Assembly (NCBI RefSeq): GCF_030265065.1
Contig: NC_080410.1
Span: 45,265,398-45,329,397 of the forward strand
Direction of reading: 5' to 3'
From: Corythoichthys intestinalis
Taxonomy: Eukaryota > Chordata > Actinopteri > Syngnathiformes > Syngnathidae
Length of the DNA stretch: 64,000 nucleotides
How positions within the stretch are numbered: position 1 is the first letter of the stretch; each line of letters opens with the position of its first letter. Below, piece by piece: positions 11,417-23,084 of the stretch. Below the pieces are notes generated by a model. That model did no database searches. It saw only the letters and a program-made list of their open reading frames with translations, and was not told where the DNA came from. Position numbers and translations under genes: made by a program.

Positions 11417-12619
11417 TAGGGTTGTTCCGATCATGTTTTTTTGCTCCCGATCCGATCCCTATCGTTTTAGTTTGAGTATCTGCCGATCCCGATATTTCCC
11501 GATCCGATTCCGGTCCGAATAAAACTCGGACAAATATATACATTCAACATACAGTACATAAGTACTGTATTTGTTCATTATGACAATAAATTCTCAAGAT
11601 GGCATTTACATTATTAACATTCTTTCTGTGAGAGGGATCCACGGATAGAAAGACTTGTGACTTTGTATATTGTGACTCAATATTGCCATCTAGTGTATTT
11701 GTTGAGCTTTCAGTAAATGATACTGCGGCCATCCCAAATGCATGATGGGAAGTGGAACCATGACTGTGCGTCGTGCTACCAATTGATATATCTTCTCCGT
11801 GTTGGGAAATAACTTAAGGCAGGGGTGCTCAAAGTTTTTTGCTCCAAGATCTACTTTTAAATGAGACAACCTCCCGCGATCTACCTTAAGAGAGGAGGGT
11901 GAACTAAAAAAAAGAAAAAAATTTAAATGTACAGTTACAGTAATTATGCTTTGTGAGCAACATATGAGAAACACAAATAACTGTGTACATCTAAAAAAAT
12001 ATAAATAAAAAATTGACGGTAAATTATGTTTGCTCACATAACATAATTAACTATGTACATCAAAAAAAAAAAAAAAAAATTTTTTTTTTTTTTTTTTTTT
12101 TTGATGCTGCGAGCTACCCACACTAGCGTTGCGATCGACTGGTCGATCGCGATCGACGTAATGGCCACCCCTGACTTAAGGTGTTAAGACAAAGATAAAT
12201 TGCCACATTGCTTCCTCACACTGCTCCCCATGATATTTCTAATCATAGGGAGAGTTATTGCAAGGCTTTAGCCAATTAAAAAAAGGCTCCAAAGGCTGCC
12301 AAAATTCACTCTACTCATTTTGCACTGCCTTTCATCTCTCTAGTGAAATGGCGTCATTACAGATTGAGTGAGAGGGTCATAAAAATTTTAACGTGACACA
12401 TTTTTTAACAACTTAATTGCCGCCGTTATCGGGATATTTTTTGATAACCCTACCTTAAGCCTAAACTAAAGACTCTGGATGAGTGTAACATATTATGTCT
12501 GTGACGTTAAATACAATTAGAAAACGATTTAATTAAAATACATATATATATTAAAGGCATGGCCGATATTTTTTTGCCGATTCCGATACTTTGAAAATGA
12601 CGAGATCGGGACATCTCTA
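11417..12619 (+). mobile_element. hAT-like element with TAGGGTTGTTCCGATC end
   Basis: The ends are TAGGGTTGTTCCGATC and GATCGGGACATCTCTA, imperfect inverted repeats. The 8-bp duplication ATATGAAC flanks it (11409-11416 and 12620-12627). The copy at 40900-41856 has the same duplication, so the insertion is older than the duplication of the spacers. It is non-coding. Confidence 0.85.
11820..12173 (+). mobile_element. hAT MITE nested in the 11417 element
   Basis: The ends are CAGGGGTGCTCAAAG and GGCCACCCCTG, with the 8-bp duplication ACTTAAGG (11812-11819 and 12174-12181). The sister copy in the C-D spacer reads AATAACTTAAGGTG without it (about 41365), so this insertion came after the spacer duplication. 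It contains a long A/T homopolymer pair near 12063-12102. Confidence 0.9.
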
Positions 12620-13042
12620 ATATGAACTGTTATTATTAAACTGTACAATGACCTACTATATGACCGTATTAAGACAAAAAGATGACACGAAAATCATCAA
12701 ATTCAGACCAGAACAAAGCTTGAAAAATCCGTCCAAAGAGCATGAGCGCCCCCTATTTGAAAAAAAAAAAACATATTACCTTTGCTTAGGATAATAGAGC
12801 ATATGGCCATTGTTGCAACGTCTCATTGGCGCAGCCTTTTGTAGAATAAAGAGGGAAAAAAATGTAACGACTCCAGTGGAGCCCAAAGTAGAGGATTAAG
12901 AGTCGTGTTTCTTCTTCACAAATCTACCCAAGAAAAAGCAAAAAATATTGTGTTGTCAAACTACTCTAAGAAGTACATTTTTCTCAAAAAGTTACTCAAG
13001 TAAATGTATCAGAGTAAATGTAACACGTACTACCAACCTCTG

Positions 13043-15435
13043 ACCGCTGTGCTAAGCTGTGACCAGCCCTTGCACAAATGCAGAAGGCTTCGACGTTCAC
13101 TTTGAAGGCAACATGCGTATTGGCCCAAAACTGATAATGAAAAACCTATGTCAATATTATCTGATTTTAAAATGCTTTCATCGGACCAATATTATCAGCC
13201 ACCCTATCGGGACATTCAAGTTATCACTTTTTTGTCTTTCTCTTTTTTTTTCTTTATCAGAGGGATAAAAAAATTCACAATTTGAAAACTTACTTTTTCA
13301 GCTAGACTCAGGGAGAGAGATTGTCGGTGCCAGGATTAGCAATCAGGTAGACTAGAATAGGATGTCAACATATCCACACTTATAGGTAATTGACATAATA
13401 CTGGGTTCCCCACCTTACATTGTTGAACTGTGGACACTCTACCTAATCACATCCCCCTTTGACTCACATTCATTCTTATTAGTTGGTTATGAGCCCCCCT
13501 CACATGGTGTCTATGGGTGAATATAATGAACTAAGGTAGCACCAATTGACCACGGAAAACCGGAGATATGACCCTTTTAATTTCATGGTACGAAATGTTT
13601 TCTCCACTAGAGGGCACTCATGCTCTTTAGACAAATGCTGCTCTAGTTCTGTAGATTGTTTTTTCCCACTGGAATCCAATGATTTTTTTTTTTTTTTTTT
13701 TTTTTTTGTAATTCTTTGGCTTAATGACATTATGTATAGGTTATAGTACCGTTTAATAATAACGTAATAATAACTTATGTGTGAAATTATTTACACATTA
13801 TGACATCATTTCACATGTTATTTTGGTGTTTTGGAGTGACACTGATGGCTTGGTAAACTTGTCAGCATGTTCTTTATGCTATAGTTATCTGAATAACTCT
13901 TAATAGCTATGTTATGTTAACACACCGGCCACGTTTGCATTTTGTTGTTCATGCATCATGTACCATTATCATACTGAACACTTATTCAGCATGTTTGTTC
14001 TCTACTGTATTTTTATTTGAAATTGCCTCTCAAGATGACATATCTGTTCTATGTGTTGGATTTTATCAAGTAAATATCCCCTCAAAATGAGACATACTCC
14101 AGTGCGACTTATATATGTTTTTTTCCTCTTCGTTGGGCATTTTATGGCTAGTGCGACTTATACTCAAATGCGACTTATAGTCCGAAAAATACGGTAAGTT
14201 TTTAGCTACTCTACCTAACTTGGCTACTAATAAATAAAACATCATGAGTGACCACAATGGGAGTATCAGACCAGACTAGTACTTCATTTAATAAATAAAT
14301 ATATAAATAATAATAATAATAATAAATAAATTTTTAAAAACTTTAAAAAAAAAAACATCTTTTAAATGATGGTCATTTATATGAAGGGTGTCTTTCTTTC
14401 CCTTCAAGTTCTTTATAAACTAATGCTATTTTTTTTTCAGCCACTAGAGTGCAGCATGCATGCAATTCTCAAACGATCAAGTGCAACTGTTTAGTAAACA
14501 TATCCGTTAGCTGGGTAGTGAATTCTATGGTTTTTGAATGAAAACTTTATGAGAACACAGTGGATTATCATGTTGAATAAATGTAGAGTTCAAGGACTTG
14601 TATAAAATGTAACAAGTCCCAAAATAGTCATCATTTTGTAGTTACTCTCACATTTAACCCTTTATAGAGGACTCTTTGAAACATTATGAATTTAAAAACA
14701 TCAACAACTTGACAATGAATTGGGAAGAAAAGTATTTAAAACATTCATAATGGTAATATTTCCTTTGAAATTCAATTATTGGGTAGTTATATGTAAATAC
14801 CTAATAACTTAATAACTTTCATCCATTCGTAAATGCAAAAATCCACCTGAGACAATACGTGTTTATCACAAGTAGACGTTCGATTTGTTCATTCGCTGCC
14901 ATCCCTCCCACTTCAAACGGATTGGGCGTCTATGGCCGTCAGTTGAAGCCAATGCTTGGCAATGAGTCACCTGTAAATACCCTAAAATGAACAGGAAGTG
15001 TACTGTGAACGCCCACAAGACATGCTTTGGCTTCAATTCAATTGACGCTCGCTAGACGTCCAATCCGGTCAAAATAAATTGGATGTCGAGCACCGTCAAT
15101 AGCGACCAGTCAGCTAATGTAGACACTATTCTAAAAGAAGACTTTGGTTGCAACCTGTTGGTTCCTTATACTTTTATGAAACCGTGACACCTTTTCAAAT
15201 CCGATTCATGGTAGAAGCATATCGATAACCTTTAACGCTACACTTTTTAATATATTGTTACACTACTAGTCATCATTTTTAATTTGGTGTGTTACATCAT
15301 TTTAGGGAACTAAGTAAACACAAAACAGTATTTTGGACAAAATAATAGTGCTTCATTTTGCATATTTGTAAAGTGTGATAAGAATATGAGCTTAAATCTG
15401 AACATACTCAGTCTAAAAAACGATGACATATTTTT
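13043..15435. other. A-B spacer, right half
   Basis: No gene is seen. It is paralogous to 42276-44657 and to 104-4415 without the Tc1. It contains the empty Tc1 site (13381), a poly-T run (13682-13707), AT-rich simple repeats (14297-14350) and the empty hAT site CACTAGAG near 14442. Confidence 0.6.
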
Positions 15436-15441
15436 TTTATT
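15436..15441 (-). terminator. Poly(A) signal AATAAA, cassette B
   Basis: The hexamer lies 90 bp past the original C stop position. Confidence 0.7.
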
Positions 15442-15530
15442 GAAGTACATTGAGTCGTTCTAGTACAATTAAAGCAGAATGCGGAAAAAACCACTCACTA
15501 CAAACATGCATACACATTGTTGCGGTGTTG

Positions 15531-15850
15531 CTAAGTTGCACACGTGGACTTGCTGATGGTGTTTTCAGCAGACTGGGAGCACAAAGACACCTTACAAGTG
15601 TATGGGACATCCGAGTTCCATTCGGACGTCTACACGGTGAGATAGCTGCTGATTTTGTAGTTGCCGTTCGTTTCTCGCGTGGCAGGACCGGTGGCAACGG
15701 GGCCCGTTGCCGGACCGCCGCGAGCCAGCCAAGTGACGTCAGCATACGGGGTGGACTGAGTGACCACGCAGACTAGAGTGGCCTCTTTGGACTGGAGCTC
15801 GTCATTGGACGGGGGGAAGACAGTCACCACGGGGGGACTCACGTCAGAGC
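15531..15850 (-). pseudogene. Immunoglobulin light chain constant exon, cassette B, nonsense mutation
   Basis: The exon keeps acceptor, first Cys (LVCVVTQ), Trp and loop as in A, starting SDVSPPVVTVFPPSND. After SSYLTV the codon that is CAG (Gln) in the other cassettes is TAG (15627-15629). Past this stop the frame stays open to the normal end and reads TSEWNSDVPYTCKVSLCSQS and then TCAT. One point change therefore breaks it; the second domain Cys and the tail Cys would be lost. The downstream frame also has Gly to Cys in SLCSQ, an extra unpaired cysteine found in no sister exon, as expected if constraint has relaxed. Confidence 0.9.
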
Positions 15851-16835
15851 CTGGAGGGATCAGATCTGTTAGTTTACAGCACCAAGACCAAAGTACATAG
15901 GTTAATCAGTAAAATTAATACAGAAATGACATAGTGGCATGATGTTATAAGATGATTACAACAAACGTTTTGGCCCCCGACCTACAGTTTGAGAACCCAT
16001 GAACTCTTAAGACTGCATAAATCCATGTTCAGTCTCATCTGAATACTTTACATTTGGGCAGAAGTGCACTCATTGCTATTTAAAAAGCATCCCAAATACT
16101 TTGTCATCATAACATTTTAAAAACAAATGATATCTTAATTTATGACATGGTTTATAATGTCTATAGCAAACAAAAAATTAGTCGTGATTAAGAATTGTAA
16201 AACATTTAAACACTAAATTTGCAACAAAAAAAATGAACAAATGTATTGTTTACTGTACCTGAATTGCCAAAGGTACCTCACTAAAAGTATATCAAAAATA
16301 TACCAGACCACCAACGACTAAAATGAAGGAATTTATCACAAAAGAATACATGTATAAATTATTTAAAATATGACACATAAATAATAGCTACTGCATAATT
16401 TTATGATTTAGGGAACCAAACTCAATCATACATTTTCATTATATAAAAAAAAATTGAAAATGAAATGTGCAACAAAAGGAAGTAAATAAAAAGGGCTCTT
16501 AGTAAAAATATGTAATCATTTTCAATGATGGTACTCACACAGATTAATGAAAAAATGCCAAAGTGCAGTATACAACCATTCATAAATCAATTATATAAAA
16601 AAAAATATGACCAACCAAACAGATATATATTAATTACTCTTGAGCTGTAAATATTTTTTAATGTATTTTTTGTGTTTATCTGCACATTATCGTACAATAA
16701 AATTACCTATTAAGTGTCAAAAATGCAAAAGATGAAACAATAATGAAAAATTTCAACAAATAAATTCAAATAGGCATTTAAAGATTAGTACATGCATAAA
16801 TGTACCACATTTGATGATCAATTCAAAGTACTTAC
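15851..16835 (-). other. J-C intron, cassette B
   Basis: Near-collinear with the cassette A intron, with small indels (for example in the TA run near 16442). No coding frame is seen. Confidence 0.8.
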
Positions 16836-16869
16836 TTGTCACAAGCAGCTTGGTTCCGCCGCCGAATAC
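16836..16869 (-). CDS. Light-chain J segment, cassette B
   Basis: Codes VFGGGTKLLVT, with one silent difference from A in the Gly run, then donor GTAAG. Confidence 0.94.
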
Positions 16870-16908
16870 CACAGTGATGACACTCGTGCTGACGGCCGTA
16901 CAAAAACT
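16870..16908 (-). promoter_or_regulatory. J recombination signal, 23-bp spacer, cassette B
   Basis: Heptamer CACTGTG and nonamer AGTTTTTGT with the same 23-bp spacer as A. Signals are intact although the C exon is broken. Confidence 0.94.
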
Positions 16909-16941
16909 GACACGACTTCTCAACGTGAGCCCTGGACTTCT

Positions 16942-17088
16942 TTAAGACATTTTCTTTGAATCCGAGATGTCAACATTCACTCCAGTGTCTTTTAACTCCT
17001 CGTCAGCGGTTTTGCTGAACGTCCACACGTCCGTCAAGTGGGCACCGTGATGGAAACGTCCATCAGAGGGGCATCGTCAATGCAAACC
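16942..17088 (-). other. J-adjacent conserved block, cassette B
   Basis: Same length as in A. Reads FHHGAHLTDVWTFSKTADEE and ends at TAA. It has a TGA at codon 4 after GLH. Confidence 0.45.
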
Positions 17089-17425
17089 TTGGAAAAGCAA
17101 CAAGTCAACGAATTAGACACAACAACAACGCATTGAAGAGAAAAAGCCTAATTGTGGGATAAGCACAATTTTTTTTTTGACTGCACTTCGGCCTCCCCAA
17201 TAAATCTCTCCAAAACTCAGCAGCCTTCCTTATCATCCCATTTGAAGGAAACCAGAAATATCATGTGGCCCGTCAAAAAACAATGACTTGGACACCCCCG
17301 GATCAGGCAAAATCCAGTGCCTTCTTACAAATTGTACATCATATCATTCTAAGTAGCATCGCTTCTCCTGCACAGGTAAGAATCTGACATGTTGACTCAA
17401 CATAAAAGCAGAAGTAAGATGAGCC

Positions 17426-17453
17426 AGTTTTTGTCACTGCGTATTTCACTGTG
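17426..17453 (-). promoter_or_regulatory. V recombination signal, 12-bp spacer, cassette B
   Basis: CACAGTG, 12-bp spacer, ACAAAAACT; identical to cassette A. Confidence 0.95.
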
Positions 17454-17783
17454 ATACTGCTTCACTAACGGAGCTATCCCACGTGCTACAATAATACTCA
17501 GCAGAATCTTCTGCCTTTGCCTGTTTAATGATGAATTGGTAACCCACACTGGAGGACGCTTTGGCATCGAACTGACTAGAGGAGAATCCTGATTCATAGA
17601 GAGTTGAGGACAATACATGGTGATGCTGCAGAATTAACTGAGGAGCGTCTCCAGGAAACTGCCTATAAAAGCCGACATAATTGCCATCATTTCTCTGAAT
17701 GTTGCAATTGAGAACCACCTCTTCTCCTACAGAAGCGCTCCGAACTGCCGGCGTCTGGGTCAGCACTATGGCCGCGTCACCAC
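17454..17783 (-). CDS. Light-chain variable exon, cassette B
   Basis: Open from acceptor to heptamer. Closest to the A exon (AAIVLTQTPAVRSASVG, QRNDGNYVGFYRQ), with a changed CDR2 (HHHVLSSTLYESGF) and CDR3 STWDSSVSEAV. Both cysteines are present and FR2 again has Phe for Trp. It can still rearrange, and could be used with the J-C of cassette A by deletion across the spacer. Confidence 0.94.
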
Positions 17784-17856
17784 CTGTCAACAGACAAAAA
17801 CAACAACTGTTAGCCTACTCCAACGTGTGGAGGAGAAATGTCAAAGAGGGTCTCAC

Positions 17857-17896
17857 GAGTAAGCGCGGCGATGAAAAGGCAGAGAATCCCCAACAT
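17857..17896 (-). CDS. Light-chain leader exon, cassette B
   Basis: Reads MLGILCLFIAALT; an upstream in-frame ATG lies at 17911. Donor GTGAG and a 73-bp intron follow. Confidence 0.86.
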
Positions 17897-17942
17897 GGTG
17901 TTGCTGAACATCAGTGAAGCAGTTCTGGATGCGCCCCACAGC

Positions 17943-17966
17943 TTTTAAATGAGATGGAGAGGAAGT
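17943..17966 (-). promoter_or_regulatory. Promoter of cassette B
   Basis: TTTTAAAT box at 17943-17950 and GAGAGGAAGT at 17957-17966. Confidence 0.5.
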
Positions 17967-19050
17967 ACTTTCTAAAGGGGGTGGAAGGCTGGGGAGGCTT
18001 TATACATTTAAAGTATTTGATTTTGCTCAAACCTTTATAAGGCTGGTAACTACTTATTTTAATCTAATTTCCAACTCATTAAGACTTGCCATCAACACTT
18101 CTTGGGTTATGTTGGCCACAGTATAAACATTTGGTACAGTACAAGTGTGGCCAACATGGCCCAAAATGTGTGTAAATATTTATATATTATAAATATGTAT
18201 ATGAATAAACACAATTATAAATCATTAACATGCTCATAAAACTAAATGAATGACAATGAAATAATAAACAGTAATAAAAAAATCACAAACTGAAATATAC
18301 TCTGGATGCTACCCAAAGCGCACTCAAAAGTTGATATACTACAGTGAAAAGTGGAGTTGTCCCATCCTGACTTTTTAACTGACAACCGATGTCCTAATAT
18401 TGTCCAACTCCAAAAATCTGATACCAAACCGATACCGATATATGCGATCGTGGACTTAACATATTAACATGTAACAACTTTAAGGTTTTCCCAAAAACTG
18501 TGAAAATTAAGGTGTGACCAGCCCTTGTACAAAGGCAGAAGGCTTCTACATTCACTTTGAATGCAACATGCACATTGGCCCAAAACCGATAATGAAAAAT
18601 CTGATATCGATATTATCTGATATCACTTTAAAATGATTTTATCGGCCGATATCATCGACTACCCTATAGTATCGGCCACCTCTAGTGATTAGGATTTAAC
18701 TCATTTGACTGCCATTTACGGCAATGGACATCCAAGTCAATTAAATTGGGAGGACTGGCTCTCACTGCTCATCTTTCAGTGCCGTTGACAGTGTTAGACG
18801 TCCAATCCATTTTGACTGTGATGGCTGGCTGCAATCACGAGTTCAATGATTGCCCTATAAAGAATCAAGAAGCCAAGAGTTCTTCCTTCCCAGCAGCTTC
18901 ATCCAGGGTTAAACGGACTCATCACAGGACTGACAAGATACAGTCTTTCCAGTCGGGGTGTGACAATATACTGTCTTGAAAAGGCGATATATCGTGATAC
19001 TTTGTAGCCCAAAAGGTAATCAGTATGCTTCACACCAAGAATCTATATCG
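17967..19050. other. B-C spacer, first part
   Basis: No gene is seen. It is closely paralogous to 47600-48720 in the D-E spacer, including a stretch with GAATCAAGAAGCCAAGAG that is open for 77 codons in both but has no recognisable domain. It contains ATCGG-rich transposon relics around 18350-18690. Confidence 0.55.
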
Positions 19051-20075
19051 TAGGGTTGTTCCAATCATGTTTTTTTTGCTCCCGATCCGATCGTTTTAGT
19101 TTGAGTATCTGCCGATCCCTATATTTCCCGATCCGATTGCTTTTTTTTTTTTTTTGCTCCCGATTCAATTCCAGTCATTCCTGATAATTTTTCCCGATCA
19201 TATACATTTTGGCAATGCATTAAGAAAAAAATGAATAAAACTCGGACAAATATATACATTCAACATACAGTATATAAGTACTGTATTTGTTCATTATGAC
19301 AATAAATCCTCAAGATGGCATTTACATTATTAACATTCTTTCTGTGAGAGGGATCCACGCATAGAAAGACTTGTAATTCTTAAAGGATAAATGTGACTTT
19401 GTATATTGTGACTAAATATTGCCATCTAGTGTATTTGTTGAGCTTTCAGTAACTGATACTGTAGCCATTTAACTGTTCTGCCCAAATGCATGATGGGAAG
19501 TGCAACCATGACTGTGCGTTGTGGCACCATTTGATATATCTTCTCTGCGTTGGGAGGAAACATAGGGTGTTAAGGAAAAGACCAACCACTATCATTCTTC
19601 CCCACATTGCTTCCCACGACATTTCTAATTGTTGAGAGAGGGATTTTAAGGCTTTAGCCAATTAAAAAGAGGCTCCAAAGACTGCCAAAATTCTCTCTAC
19701 TCATTTTAAGCTGCCTGTTAGCTCTACATATAGGTAAACCGGCGCCATTATAGATTGCACGCGACAATGCGTGAGTGGGTCGTGCAGCGCATGCGTTAAT
19801 TGCATTAAATATTTCAACGTGATTCATTGAAAAAAAATTAATTACCGCCGTTTACGCGATAAATTTTATAGCCCTACTTTAAGCCAAAACTAGACTCTGG
19901 ATGAATGTAAGACATTTTGTCTGTAACGTTAAATACAATTAGAAAACGATTTAATTAAAAAATATATATATATTTAAAAAAGGCATGTCCGATATTTTTT
20001 TGCCGAATCCGATACTTTTAAAATGATGTGATCGGACCCGATCGATCAGCAACCCGATGGATCGGGACATCTTTA
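19051..20075 (+). mobile_element. hAT-like element with TAGGGTTGTTCCAATC end
   Basis: Same family as 11417-12619, ending GATCGGGACATCTTTA. The D-E spacer reads GAATCGATATATAG at the matching place near 48700, so this copy is private to the B-C spacer. A clear 8-bp duplication is not visible. Confidence 0.75.
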
Positions 20076-21278
20076 ATGTATAGCTTTAAAAAGGTGTCTC
20101 TGTTTAAAAAAATAAAATAAAGGAACCAACATACTGCTACCAAATTCTTCCATAAGAATTACTGTATGTCTCCGTTTACTGGTTGCCTTAGATGGCAACC
20201 AGTTATGAATCCAGTTATTTTGGCTGGATTGGACATCTAGCGCCATCAATAGCACTGAAACCAGAGCATTCACAGCCAGTCTTGTGGGCATTTACAAGTC
20301 ACTTCCTGTTGAATTTAGGTTATTTACAGTTTACCTCCTGTCGATTTGGGGACATTCTTGAGTCACCTCCTTTTCAGTAACCCCAAATCAACAGGAGGTG
20401 ACCTGTAACGAACCAAAATCAACAGGAAGTGACCTGTAAATGCTCGAAAAGCAAAAGGAAGTGACTGAAAATCATCAGGAAATGATGTGAAATGCTCCAA
20501 AATTGCCTGGTGTTGGCCACCACTGACAGACATAGATGTCCAATCCGTTTGAAGTGGGAGGGATGGCAGCGAATGAACGTTCATTCGCTGCCACCCTCCC
20601 ACTTCAAACGGATTGGACGTCTACTCGTGATAAGCTCAATTCAAACCTGAGCAGAAGCATGAAAACAGCATGTTTTTCTGTTTATTAGTCGTTTTGTAGA
20701 ATTTTCTGCCAGCCTCTCCCATTTCTAATTGATTGAACGTCTATTGACGCCTTTTGAACTATACTTGACAATTCGCTGCCGGCCCTCCAGGTTTTCAATC
20801 GGTCATTACTTGCCCGTCAGCAAAAATCTGGGGACTTCCCGCCAGCTCGGTGTGATTTAAGTGAAGTGAAATATGACCGCTTTTTTGCATTCATTCAAAG
20901 ATGGAGAGAAAAAAGGGCCACAGGTGCATCCTGGGAAGGCAGCGAGTCGCCGCTTCATTAGCCGAGCGCGAAGACTCGCTTTCGCTCGCGTCCTTATTCA
21001 TCAGCTCACCTTTTTTTTTGTGTTTTTTTTTTAAGGAAATCCAATGAAACTTATCAAATCGATTCCGATTTACGCAGTCGTGGACATAATTTGTATCATT
21101 GCATTGTGTTGCCCCACTGGATGCTTTAAAAAGGATAAATGTAACAACTTACTTGATTCAATGAAAAACTACATGTCATGAGTTTATAAATCCTTATTTG
21201 TCAATCATTTCTTGTTCAATTCATTTTTGCACCATGAATGCAAATTGTCTGATCACATAACAAATCCCAAGCATCTTA
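20076..21278. other. B-C spacer, middle part
   Basis: No gene is seen. Around 20290-20620 the AGGAAGTGAC/GTCACTTCCT motif is repeated in both directions, and GACGTCCAATCC words recur. The GC-richer piece at 20930-21000 is shared with 10380-10430, 39880-39930 and 50810-50860. Confidence 0.55.
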
Positions 21279-21465
21279 GTTTAGAGCAGTACTTATCAAA
21301 TAGTGGGGCGCCGTTTTCCGGCCGGACTCACGCAGCGACCCGCTCTCTTCTCCGGTTCTCACGTTTTTGCCCGAGAAGTGCCGTTGTAGGTGCACTATCC
21401 TAATCCCCTCACTATCCACTCGCGGGGGCCTGCGTTTGTCAGTGACGTTCCTTATTCTCGCTATA

Positions 21466-23084
21466 CAGTGCCTTGCAAAAGTATTCGGCCCCCTTGAACT
21501 TTGCAACCTTTCGCCACATTTCAGGCTTCAAACAAAGATATAAAATTTTAATTTTTTGTCAAGAATCAACAACAAGTGGGACACAATCGTGAAGTGGAAC
21601 AAAATTTATTGGATAATTTAAACTTTTTTAACAAATAAAAAACTGCAAAGTGGGGCGTGCAATATTAGTCGGCCCCCTTGCGTTAATACTTTGTAGCGCC
21701 ACCTTTTGCTCCAATTACAGCTGCAAGTCGCTTGGGGTATGTTTCTATTAATTTTTACACATCGAGAGACTGACATTCTTGCCCATTCTTCCTTGCAAAA
21801 CAGCTCGAGCTCAGTGAGGTTGGATGGAGAGTGTTTGTGAACAGCAGTCTTCAGCTCTTTCCACAGATTCTCCATTGGATTCAGGTCTGGACTTTGACTT
21901 GGCCATTCTAACACCTGGATACGTTTATTTTTCAACCATTCCATTGTAGATTTGGCTTTATGTTTTGGATCATTGTCCTGTTGGAAGATAAATCTCCGTC
22001 CCAGTCTCAGGTCTTGTGCAGATACCAACAGGTTTTCTTCCAGAATGTTCCTGTATTTGGCTGCATCCATCTTCCCGTCAATTTTAACCATCTTCCCTGT
22101 CCCTGCTGAAGAAAAGCAGGCCCAAACCATGATGCTGCCACCACCATGTTTGACAGTGGGGATGGTGTGTTCAGGGTGATGAGCTGTGTTGCTTTTACGC
22201 CAAACATATCGTTTTGCATTGTGGCCAAAAAGTTCAATTTTGGTTTCATCTGACCAGAGCACCTTCTTCCACATGTTTGGTGTGTCTCCAAGGTGGCTTG
22301 TGGCAAACTTTAAACAAGACTTTTTATGGATATCTTTGAGAAATGGCTTTCTTCTTGCCACTCTTCCATAAAGGCCAGATTTGTGCAGTGTACGACTGAT
22401 TGTTGTCCTATGGACAGACTCTCCCACCTCAGCTGTAAATCTCTGCAGTTCATCCAGAGTGATCATGGGCCTCTTGGCTGCATCTCTGATCAGTTTTCTC
22501 CTTGTTTGAGAAGAAAGTTTGGAAGGACGGCCGGGTCTTGGTAGATTTGCAGTGGTCTGATGCTCCTTCCATTTCAATATGATGGCTTGCACAGTGCTCC
22601 TTGAGATGTTTAAAGCATGGGAAATCTTTTTGTATCCAAATCCGGCTTTAAACTTCTCCACAACAGTATCTCGGACCTGCCTGGTGTGTTCCTTGGTTTT
22701 CATAATGCTCTCTGCACTTTAAACAGAACCCTGAGACTATCACAGAGCAGGTGCATTTATACGGAGACTTGATTACACACAGGTGGATTCTATTTATCAT
22801 CATCGGTCATTTTGGACAACATTGGATCATTCAGAGATCCTCACTGAACTTCAGGAGTGAGTTTGCTGCACTGAAAGTAAAGGGGCCGAATAATATTGCA
22901 CGCCCCACTTTTCAGTTTTTTATTTGTTAAAAAAGTTTAAATTATCCAAAAAATGTTGTTCCACTTCACGATTGTGTCCCACTTGTTGTTGATTCTTGAC
23001 AAAAAAATTAAATTTCATATCTTTATGTTTGAAGCCTGAAATGTGGCGAAAGGTTGCAAGATTCAAGGGGGCCGAATACTTTTG
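21466..23084 (-). mobile_element. Tc1/mariner-family transposon, nearly whole
   Basis: The left end CAGTGCCTTGCAAAAGTATT follows a TA. At the right the sequence stops at GCCGAATACTTTTG, so the last ten or so bases of that inverted repeat are gone. The element is the same subfamily as 610-2460, inserted in the hAT in the opposite orientation. Confidence 0.92.
21618..22703 (-). CDS. Tc1-like transposase, almost intact
   Basis: A 361-codon frame starts MKTKEHTRQVRDTVVEKF. It contains the paired HTH region, the GRPSKLSSQTRRK hook and the full DDE catalytic set: Asp in VLWSDETK, Asp in QQDNDPKHK and Glu in NPMENLWKEL. Compared with the copy at 1001-2245, the last twenty or so residues are in another frame: after MSVSRCVK the usual IETYPKRLAAVIGAK is replaced, and the normal stop near 21683 is passed. 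Loss of the C-terminal end and of one terminal repeat makes current mobility doubtful, but the long open frame points to a recent insertion. Confidence 0.88.
   Translation of the reverse strand: MKTKEHTRQVRDTVVEKFKAGFGYKKISHALNISRSTVQAIILKWKEHQTTANLPRPGRPSKLSSQTRRKLIRDAAKRPMITLDELQRFTAEVGESVHRTTISRTLHKSGLYGRVARRKPFLKDIHKKSCLKFATSHLGDTPNMWKKVLWSDETKIELFGHNAKRYVWRKSNTAHHPEHTIPTVKHGGGSIMVWACFSSAGTGKMVKIDGKMDAAKYRNILEENLLVSAQDLRLGRRFIFQQDNDPKHKAKSTMEWLKNKRIQVLEWPSQSPDLNPMENLWKELKTAVHKHSPSNLTELELFCKEEWARMSVSRCVKINRNIPQATCSCNWSKRWRYKVLTQGGRLILHAPLCSFLFVKKV

Larger units (their letters stand above)
11182..13042. mobile_element. ACTCAAGTA-family DNA element, A-B spacer
   Basis: It starts CAGAGGTGGGTTAAGG and ends TACTACCAACCTCTG, imperfect inverted ends. 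The flanks AACTGCTGG and ACCGCTGTG may be a worn 8-bp duplication. It contains two nested elements (11417-12619 and, inside that, 11820-12173). A paralogous copy stands at 40669-42275. Confidence 0.65.

Noticed and set aside
18746-18979. 77-codon frame repeated at 48406-48639
   Set aside because: Lies in repeat-rich spacer, contains generic repeat words, and the A and C spacer counterparts are not open.
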